Positions 58,045-64,000 of a stretch of 64,000 bases of DNA are shown here, in pieces (the first letter of the stretch is position 1; the number at the start of each line of letters is the position of its first letter). This DNA is from Gp13-AA77 sp035946575. GTDB taxonomy: Bacteria; Acidobacteriota; Terriglobia; UBA7540. The position numbers and the translations under genes are program-made. The notes under the pieces were generated by a model, which made no database searches, was not told where the DNA came from, and saw nothing but the letters and a program-made list of their open reading frames with translations. The stretch is taken from positions 1 to 64,000 of the forward strand of contig DASYZG010000024.1 of NCBI GenBank assembly GCA_035946575.1. The letters run 5' to 3'.

Positions 58045-58908
58045 GTGCTGGTTCCTATGACCATTCTCGCCACGATGCTGATCTCTCAGCCTGACACGCT
58101 TTACCGCGCTGAGATCGAGCAGTGGCGCCGGCAGCGCGAGGCGGCGCTCACCTCCGACGAGGGCTGGCTGACCGTGGTTGGTCTTTTCTGGCTGAAGCAC
58201 GGCGCGAACACGGTCGGCTCCGACCCCGCGAGCGATATCGTGCTGCCGAAGGGTTCCGCCCCGGCAAGAGTGGGCGCCTTCGACCTGCGCGACGGCGTAG
58301 TCTCCTTTCAATCCGCGGCCAACGTGACCGCGACCGTCAACGGCGCTGCCGCGACCTCTGCCACCCTCAAGCCCGATTCCTCAGGCTCTCCCGACGTCCT
58401 GCGTCCCAACGACCTGACCTTGTTTGTGATCGAGCGCGGCGGCCGCTATGCGATCCGCCTGAAGGACAAGAACAGCGAAATGCGCAAGGCCTTCGCCGGG
58501 ATCGAGTACTATCCGCCCAAAGAAGAGTATCGCGTCAAGGCAAGGTTCGTACCGTACAATCCTCCGAAGATGCTTACCGTGCCCAACATCCTCGGCCAGA
58601 TTGAACGGACGCCCAGCCCCGGCTACGTGGTCTTCAAACTCCACGGCCGTGAATTCCGGCTCGATCCCGTTACTGAAGACAACACCCTCTTTTTCATCTT
58701 CAAGGATCTGACTTCGGGCAAGGAAACCTATCCGCCGGGCCGTTTTCTGAACACCGAGATGCCCAGCAACGGCGAAGTAATCCTCGATTTCAACAAAGCC
58801 TACAATCCGCCGTGCGCCTTTACGCCTTACGCCACCTGCCCGCTGCCCCCCGAGGAGAACAAGCTTCCGATCGCGATCGAGGCGGGCGAACTGCGCTACG
58901 GACACTGA
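58045..58908 (+). CDS. DUF1684 protein, exported
   Basis: A 287-aa protein. The GTG at 58045 is preceded by GGAG at six bases; a TTG at 58039 and an ATG at 58057 are alternatives. A short hydrophobic N-terminus (VLVPMTILATMLISQP) leads into the DUF1684 core: IEQWRRQREAALTSDEGWLT, GLFWLKHGANTVGSDPASDI, the FVPYNPPKM segment, and the conserved YNPPCAFTPYATCPLPPEEN with two Cys near the end. Function unknown. Confidence 0.85.
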   Translation: MLVPMTILATMLISQPDTLYRAEIEQWRRQREAALTSDEGWLTVVGLFWLKHGANTVGSDPASDIVLPKGSAPARVGAFDLRDGVVSFQSAANVTATVNGAAATSATLKPDSSGSPDVLRPNDLTLFVIERGGRYAIRLKDKNSEMRKAFAGIEYYPPKEEYRVKARFVPYNPPKMLTVPNILGQIERTPSPGYVVFKLHGREFRLDPVTEDNTLFFIFKDLTSGKETYPPGRFLNTEMPSNGEVILDFNKAYNPPCAFTPYATCPLPPEENKLPIAIEAGELRYGH

Positions 58909-59036
58909 GTTACAAATCGATCGCCCCCGGCTTGCTGCCTAATATAAACCGATTATTCGCTCTATTTATATCAGCTAGAAACGCGCCGCACGATGCGCTT
59001 TCGGTTAGCATATTGACCTGCCGCTGTGGGGAGAAT

Positions 59037-59058
59037 CGCCTCGCCGGACAGCGAGGCG
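59037..59058. terminator. hairpin between DUF1684 and cytochrome genes
   Basis: CGCCTCGC, loop CGGACA, GCGAGGCG: a perfect 8-bp stem. It lies about 130 bp after the DUF1684 stop and 93 bp before the cytochrome start. No T-run follows, so it may be a leader structure rather than an intrinsic terminator. Confidence 0.4.
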
Positions 59059-59150
59059 TCAAGTGCCGTGAACAGAGGACAATCCGGATATTGACGCCAT
59101 CCGGTCCAGGCGGTCCCACGAGCGCGGGCTACTTCGAGCAAAGGCAAGCT

Positions 59151-62100
59151 GTGAGCAACCCCCACAAGTCGCCGCGAGTTGGCAGATGGTTGGTCATTCT
59201 CGGACTGGCACTGGTGGTAAACAGCGCCTACGTGGCCGCGTTCAGCAGCCCCAACATCTTCTACGTCGGCAACGACCTCATCCATCCTTTCCTCGGAATC
59301 CTGGTCGCAGCGCTGCTCGCCATCCTCGCCATCCAACATCCCGAATTCTTCCGCGGATCCGTGGCAAGTGCCTCGCTGATCCTTCTCAGCATGGCGGCCG
59401 CATTCGGCGTTTACCTCGCCGCAGCCGGCATGACGCGTCCGCACACCGTCGAGCTTTACGTGCACGTCGGATGCATGATCGCGGGATTGGCGTTGCTGTT
59501 GATTCATCTGGGGAAGCGAGCGGTTAACAGTCGACAGTCGACGGTCGACAGTCAAAAGTCGATGGTTGAAGGTCAAGAGATAATCCAATTCGAACCTCGA
59601 CCTTCGACCTTTGACTTTCGACTTTTCCGCTGGTCGACCGGCGTGATGCTGGGCGCGCTCGCCTTCTACGGCGTCGCTGCCGGATACCAGCACTTCTTCC
59701 CCAATCCCTATTACATCATCCGGAATCCCTCTTCCCCTCCCCTGACCATGAACCAGGAAGGGGCGGGCGCGAACAGCCTGATGTTCCCAAGCTCCGCGAG
59801 GACGTCCGACGGCAGGCCCATCAAATCGACGTTTTTCATGAACTCGGAATCCTGCCAGCGCTGCCACCCTGATATTTACGCGCAGTGGCAAAGCTCCATG
59901 CACCACTACGCCTCGTTCAACAATCAGTGGTATCGCAAGGCCATCGAATACATGCAGGACACGGTGGGCATCAAGTCATCGCTGTGGTGCGGAGGCTGCC
60001 ACGATCACGCCCTGTCGATTGCGGACACGATGCAGCGCTACCCGATCCGTGAAATCGAGAAGACTCCTGCCGGACAGAACGGCCTTGGCTGCATGTCCTG
60101 CCACGCCGTCGTCCACGTCGATAGCACCATGGGCCAGGGTGGTGTCACCTTCGAGTATCCCAGACTCGCGGAACTGGCCGAGAGCCACAACCGCTTCCTG
60201 CGGTTTCTGCACGACTACGACGTGAAGCTCGACCCGAAGCCGCACCGCGTGGCGTTTCTGAAGCCTTTCCACAAGGATCGCGGCCAGACGCCCGAGTTCT
60301 GCTCCGCCTGCCACAAGGTCCACCTCGACGTGTCGGTGAATCATTATCGCTGGATCCGCGGCTTCGACGACTACGACAACTGGCAGGCGAGCGGCATTTC
60401 CGGCCAGGGCGCGAGGTCCTTCTATTACCCGCCGAAGCCCGAGGAATGCGAGGACTGCCACATGCCGCTGGTGCGGTCGAAGGACTTCGGGAACATCAAC
60501 GGCTTCGTTCACTCCCACCGGTTCGCGGCGGCGAACACGGCGGTGCCGACCTCGTACGGCGACGAGACCCAGGTGGCCGACGTGGAGAAATTCCTCAAGG
60601 GCTCCCTCAGCATCGACATCTTCGCCCTAGCCCAGGAACCAGCGGAGTCGACCGCGGCGCCTTCCGCTGCTGCCAACGCGGGTCCGCAGCTCGCGAGCAC
60701 GTTCGCCGTGGGCGAAGAATCCGCGCAGGGGCTTTCCTCTTCGCTGACCATCAGCGCGCCGCCGGCCAGGCTGATGGCGCCGCTCGGGCGCGCGCCCGCC
60801 GTGCTTCATCCGGGCGAGACGGCGCGCGTGGAGGTCGTGGTGCGCACGCGCAGGGTCGGCCACTTCTTCCCGGGCGGAACGGTGGACGCGTTCGATTGCT
60901 GGGTCGAGCTCCAGGCGCGCGACAGCAAAGGCCGCGTGATCTTCTGGAGCGGCGAAGCGGCCGACAACGGCAAGGGTCCGGTCGATCCGGGAGCTCACTT
61001 TTACAAGTCGCTGCAGCTCGATGAGCACGGCAACGTGATCAACAAGCGCAACTCCTGGTCCACGCACGCCGTCGTCTACGCCCGCCTGATTCCGCCGGGC
61101 GCCGCCGACGCCATTCATTACCGGCTCAGAGTACCACCCAACGCCGGCGATCACATCACCTTCACGGCCAGGCTGAACTACCGCAAGTTCAGCTGGTGGA
61201 ACACGCAGTGGGCGTTCGCGGGCGTCCGCGATCCGTCCCATCCACACCCCGACGTGACGAAGAATTATGACGACGGCAAGTGGGTGTTTACTGGCTCGAC
61301 GGCGGGTGATTCCGAGAGCATCCAGGGCATCCCCGACGTGCCCATCGTGGTGATCGCCGAAGACACCAAGACCGTTCCGGTGGCGGCCGCGCCCCGGGGC
61401 GACTCAAGCTTTCAGGAGGCGATGGCGTTTGATCCGCACGACTGGGAGCGCTGGAACGATTATGGAATCGGGCTGCTGCTGCAAGGCGATCTAAAGGGCG
61501 CCGAGCGCGCCTTCGAAGTCGTCACCCAAGAGCGTCCCGACTATGCCGACGGATGGGTCAACATTGCCCGTGCGCGTATTCAGGAGGGCAATACGGACGC
61601 GGCGAAGCCGCTCCTGGCCAAAGCGCTCAAGCTCAACCCGAATCTCGCCAGCGCGCACTACTTCTCCGGTCTCGCTCTCAAGGCCGATGGAGATTATGCG
61701 GCGGCCTATCAGCAGTTCGCTCTTGCTGCCGAACGATATCCGAACGACCGCGTGAATCGCAACCAGATGGGGCGCATGCTCTTCCTGCAGCGCAAGTACA
61801 AGCAAGCCGTGGCCGAGTACGACCGCACTTTGAGCATCGATCCCGAAGATCTGGAAGCGCACTACAACCTCATGCTCTGTTATCGCGGCCTGGGTAACGA
61901 TGCGCTCTCCGGGCGCGAAGAAAAGCTTTATATGCGTTTCAAGGCCAACGAGGCGGCGCAGGCGATCACGGGAACTTACAAGCTCGCGCACGCCGACGAT
62001 AACGATGAGTCACAGCCGATCCACGAGCACGTTTCCGCCGATCTCGGAAGCCTGGAATCCGGGCGCGCCTACGCCCGGAACCGGAGAATGGCACCCGCCG

Positions 62101-62189
62101 GAGAGACTGGGAGGCGGGCGGCGCGGAGCGCCCGTTCCGGGCCTGTCAGTCAAGCCTCGTTCGATGAGCCGGGAGGCCGGCTCAAGTGA
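59151..62189 (+). CDS. multihaem cytochrome c with N-terminal membrane helices and C-terminal TPR
   Basis: A 1012-aa protein. The GTG at 59151 follows AAGG; a longer frame upstream is unsupported. Three or four membrane helices lie in the first 200 residues (WLVILGLALVVNSAYVAAF, LVAALLAILAIQHP, VMLGALAFYGVAAGY). Five CxxCH haem sites follow at C235, C280, C314, C384 and C433 (CQRCH, CGGCH, CMSCH, CSACH, CEDCH), then a beta-rich domain and TPR repeats near the C-terminus. Between two helices, a palindromic heptamer array encodes about 33 residues. It probably moves electrons on the periplasmic side. The stop overlaps the next start. Confidence 0.8.
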   Translation: MSNPHKSPRVGRWLVILGLALVVNSAYVAAFSSPNIFYVGNDLIHPFLGILVAALLAILAIQHPEFFRGSVASASLILLSMAAAFGVYLAAAGMTRPHTVELYVHVGCMIAGLALLLIHLGKRAVNSRQSTVDSQKSMVEGQEIIQFEPRPSTFDFRLFRWSTGVMLGALAFYGVAAGYQHFFPNPYYIIRNPSSPPLTMNQEGAGANSLMFPSSARTSDGRPIKSTFFMNSESCQRCHPDIYAQWQSSMHHYASFNNQWYRKAIEYMQDTVGIKSSLWCGGCHDHALSIADTMQRYPIREIEKTPAGQNGLGCMSCHAVVHVDSTMGQGGVTFEYPRLAELAESHNRFLRFLHDYDVKLDPKPHRVAFLKPFHKDRGQTPEFCSACHKVHLDVSVNHYRWIRGFDDYDNWQASGISGQGARSFYYPPKPEECEDCHMPLVRSKDFGNINGFVHSHRFAAANTAVPTSYGDETQVADVEKFLKGSLSIDIFALAQEPAESTAAPSAAANAGPQLASTFAVGEESAQGLSSSLTISAPPARLMAPLGRAPAVLHPGETARVEVVVRTRRVGHFFPGGTVDAFDCWVELQARDSKGRVIFWSGEAADNGKGPVDPGAHFYKSLQLDEHGNVINKRNSWSTHAVVYARLIPPGAADAIHYRLRVPPNAGDHITFTARLNYRKFSWWNTQWAFAGVRDPSHPHPDVTKNYDDGKWVFTGSTAGDSESIQGIPDVPIVVIAEDTKTVPVAAAPRGDSSFQEAMAFDPHDWERWNDYGIGLLLQGDLKGAERAFEVVTQERPDYADGWVNIARARIQEGNTDAAKPLLAKALKLNPNLASAHYFSGLALKADGDYAAAYQQFALAAERYPNDRVNRNQMGRMLFLQRKYKQAVAEYDRTLSIDPEDLEAHYNLMLCYRGLGNDALSGREEKLYMRFKANEAAQAITGTYKLAHADDNDESQPIHEHVSADLGSLESGRAYARNRRMAPAGETGRRAARSARSGPVSQASFDEPGGRLK
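59529..59626. repeat. palindromic heptamer array inside the cytochrome gene
   Basis: Fourteen 7-mers: AGTCGAC twice, GGTCGAC, AGTCAAA, AGTCGAT, GGTTGAA, GGTCAAG, three central units, then complementary GACCTTC, GACCTTT, GACTTTC and GACTTTT. The two halves can pair. It lies in a loop between predicted helices and leaves the frame open. Confidence 0.85.
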
Positions 62190-64000
62190 ACTACCAGCCG
62201 CTTCTTCACCGCCGACAGAACAGAAGCGTTGAGGCATCAGAGCTGGGCGAGCTTCGTGCCCTCCGTCTTCTCCGTGCTCTCTGTACTTCAAATCCCGAAC
62301 TTCTCTGCGGCCCGCGAAGATTTTTTGGGCTCGCCGCTCGCCACTTCCCACTCGCCACTTTTTGCCGATTTGGTTGCGGCGAGCCGCGGCGGGGTAAATC
62401 ATCTCTTGTAAGAATCGCGGGTCTCTTCCTCGCGAGCCTGGCAGCCTGGTTCGGTCTGAATACGTGGCTGAGCCGAGGCGGCACAGAAGCCGACACCTCG
62501 GTTCATTTTGTCGATATCACAAAACGGGCCGGCATTGACTTCGTCCACTACACCGGTGCGTTCGGAAAGAAGTATCTGCCCGAGACCATGGGCGCGGGCT
62601 GCGCCTTCATCGACTACGACAATGATGGCCGCCCCGATATTCTGCTGATTCAGGGCGGCGACTTTCCGGACCATCCGAGCGGCGAGCGCCGGACCATGAA
62701 GCTCTATCACAACAACGACAATGGCACATTCACCGATGTCACCGCCCGCGCCGGGCTGGCCGTCGAGATGTACGGTATGGGCGTGGCGGTCGGCGACTAT
62801 GACAACGACGGCTGGGACGATATCTACGTCACCGGACTCGGCCAGTCGCGCCTGTTTCGCAACCAGCACAACGGCACGTTCAGGGACGTCACACGCGAAG
62901 CCGGCGTCAACAACACCGGCTTCGGTGCCAGCGCCGTTTGGTTCGATTACGACCACGACGGCAAGCTCGACCTCTTCGTCACCAACTACGTCAAGTGGTC
63001 GCCCCGGACGGATATTTATTGTTCGCTTGACGGCCACAGCAAGTCCTACTGCACGCCCGAGGCGTATCACGGAGACACCTGCCGGCTCTTCCACAATCTG
63101 GGCAACGGCCGGTTCGAGGACGTCACGGGCAAGGCCGGCATTGAGGACACGACCGGCAAGTCCCTGGGCGTTGCCGTGATCGATTACGATCAGGACGGCT
63201 GGCCCGACATTGCCGTCGCCAATGACACGCAACCGAACAAGCTCTATCACAACAATCGCAACGGCACCTTCACCGAGCAGGCCGTGCAGGCCGGTATTGC
63301 GTTCAGCGAGGACGGGATCGCGCGCGGCGGCATGGGCATCACCTCGGTGGACTTCGACGGCTCGGGCTATCCGAGTCTCGCCATCGGCAACTTCTCGAAC
63401 CAGATGATCGGTCTCTACCACAACGAGAAGAACAAGTTCTTTATTGACATCGCGCCCTCGTCCTCGGTCGGTCGAGCCAGCCTGCTCTCACTCTCCTTCG
63501 GCATCTTCTTTTTCGATTACGATCTCGACGGCCTCGACGATCTCTTCGTGGCGGACGGCCACATCGAGCCCGAGATTAACCGCATCCAGCCGCAGGTAAG
63601 CTACGCGGAGCCGCCACTGCTCTTTCACGATGAAGGCCGTAACCCAAAGGGCAACATCCGCTTCGACGAAGTCGGGAAACAGGCGGGGTTCTCGAAGGCG
63701 CTCGTGGGGCGGGGCGCGGCGTATGCCGACATTGATAACGACGGGGCTCCGGATATCCTCATGACCACGAATGGCGGCCCGGCTTATCTCTTCCACAACG
63801 TGGGTGGCGACCGCAACAACGCGATCCGGATTCGAACCGTGGGGACTCGCTCGAATCGCGACGGAATCGGCGCGCGCGTGAGCGTGCACTTCTCCGGCCA
63901 GCCGCTGCCGGACGACTGGCAGACAGTCCATTCAGGCTCCAGCTACTGCTCGCAGAGCGAATTGACACTCACCTTCGGCATCGACAAGGCGACTACGGCG
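62186..64000 (+). CDS. FG-GAP/ASPIC-UnbV exported protein (3' end outside the window)
   Basis: An open frame of at least 605 codons. It starts at a GTG that overlaps the cytochrome stop (GTGA at 62186-62189), implying translational coupling. About 70 N-terminal residues are poorly conserved and partly encoded by heptamer repeats (62330-62364), then a membrane anchor (LVRIAGLFLASLAAWFGLNT). FG-GAP/VCBS repeats follow with D-x-D-x-D-G loops (FIDYDNDGRPDILL, VGDYDNDGWDDIYV, IDYDQDGWPDIAV), and an ASPIC/UnbV domain begins near the end (NRDGIGARVSVHFSG, LTLTFGIDKAT). It may pair with the cytochrome in the periplasm. Confidence 0.8.
   Translation, partial: MNYQPLLHRRQNRSVEASELGELRALRLLRALCTSNPELLCGPRRFFGLAARHFPLATFCRFGCGEPRRGKSSLVRIAGLFLASLAAWFGLNTWLSRGGTEADTSVHFVDITKRAGIDFVHYTGAFGKKYLPETMGAGCAFIDYDNDGRPDILLIQGGDFPDHPSGERRTMKLYHNNDNGTFTDVTARAGLAVEMYGMGVAVGDYDNDGWDDIYVTGLGQSRLFRNQHNGTFRDVTREAGVNNTGFGASAVWFDYDHDGKLDLFVTNYVKWSPRTDIYCSLDGHSKSYCTPEAYHGDTCRLFHNLGNGRFEDVTGKAGIEDTTGKSLGVAVIDYDQDGWPDIAVANDTQPNKLYHNNRNGTFTEQAVQAGIAFSEDGIARGGMGITSVDFDGSGYPSLAIGNFSNQMIGLYHNEKNKFFIDIAPSSSVGRASLLSLSFGIFFFDYDLDGLDDLFVADGHIEPEINRIQPQVSYAEPPLLFHDEGRNPKGNIRFDEVGKQAGFSKALVGRGAAYADIDNDGAPDILMTTNGGPAYLFHNVGGDRNNAIRIRTVGTRSNRDGIGARVSVHFSGQPLPDDWQTVHSGSSYCSQSELTLTFGIDKATTA
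62330..62364. repeat. heptamer array in the 5' part of the ASPIC/UnbV gene
   Basis: CTCGCCG, CTCGCCA, CTTCCCA, CTCGCCA, CTTTTTG: five 7-mers, with a weaker set (TCCGTCT, TCTCCGT, GCTCTCT) about 70 bp before. It encodes part of the N-terminal cytoplasmic segment. Confidence 0.6.

Noticed and set aside
56962..58311. A 449-codon minus-strand frame opposite the quinone oxidoreductase gene
   Set aside because: Antisense shadow; the plus strand has strong family motifs and a ribosome site.

Overview
The window looks like a chromosome segment of a GC-rich Gram-negative bacterium, most likely an acidobacterium (Acidobacteriota). The grounds are LpxB (lipid A synthesis), a TonB/ExbB/ExbD system, large FG-GAP/ASPIC-UnbV proteins, multihaem cytochrome-TPR proteins, DUF1684 and DUF4097 proteins, and many short 7- or 8-nt periodic repeats. 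The taxon is an inference from gene content. I saw no rRNA, tRNA or CRISPR array.

Layout. 1-3.6 kb: an IS3-family element abutting an IS110-family transposase, with a long structured upstream region that may hold a bridge RNA. 3.7-5.6 kb: accessory genes (a secreted orphan, a DUF4160/DUF2442 pair, a possible ribbon-helix-helix protein). 5.9-9.9 kb: lpxB, an M1-type peptidase and a macrodomain protein. 9.9-19.9 kb: a minus-strand aromatic acyl-CoA locus. It is headed by an autoregulated TetR gene and carries three enoyl-CoA hydratase-type proteins, a PaaA/BoxB-like diiron oxygenase, a 54-aa orphan and a three-subunit 4-hydroxybenzoyl-CoA reductase-like molybdoenzyme. Genes for puuD-like and mug-like proteins are interposed. 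20.5-23.8 kb: a large ASPIC/UnbV-TPR fusion. 23.9-33.2 kb: TPR lipoprotein, ExbD, ExbD, ExbB, TonB, then secF, secD, yajC, tgt and a Yip1-like protein, all on the minus strand. 33.4-41.7 kb: a 2-oxoacid dehydrogenase cluster (E2, E1 beta, two E1 alpha, lipB, lpdA). Two foreign-looking single-gene cassettes interrupt it. 42.2-48.2 kb: two DUF4097-like proteins, PspA, a carbonic anhydrase-like protein, flotillin, a 33-aa membrane peptide, an NfeD-like protein and an XRE regulator with a near-consensus promoter. 48.3-54.5 kb: kbl-tdh threonine catabolism, a TPR protein, an NCS1 permease and hypotheticals. 54.8-56.4 kb: decayed IS630 and ISL3 transposases. 56.7-64 kb: a small basic secreted protein, a quinone oxidoreductase, DUF1684, a five-haem-motif cytochrome-TPR protein, and a translationally coupled FG-GAP/ASPIC protein running off the window.

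The most unusual signal is a family of short palindromic arrays with 7- or 8-nt periodicity. One pair forms 36-bp terminal inverted repeats (35 of 36 matching) around an S23-type four-helix-bundle gene placed between E1 beta and E1 alpha. A related but more decayed pair surrounds a DUF429 gene, whose reading frame runs through the repeat into E1 alpha. Inverted heptamer arrays also bracket puuD. Other palindromic arrays sit in frame inside tgt (28 codons) and inside the cytochrome gene. Together they suggest a class of small repeat-bounded insertions or cassettes tolerated within operons and even within coding sequences.
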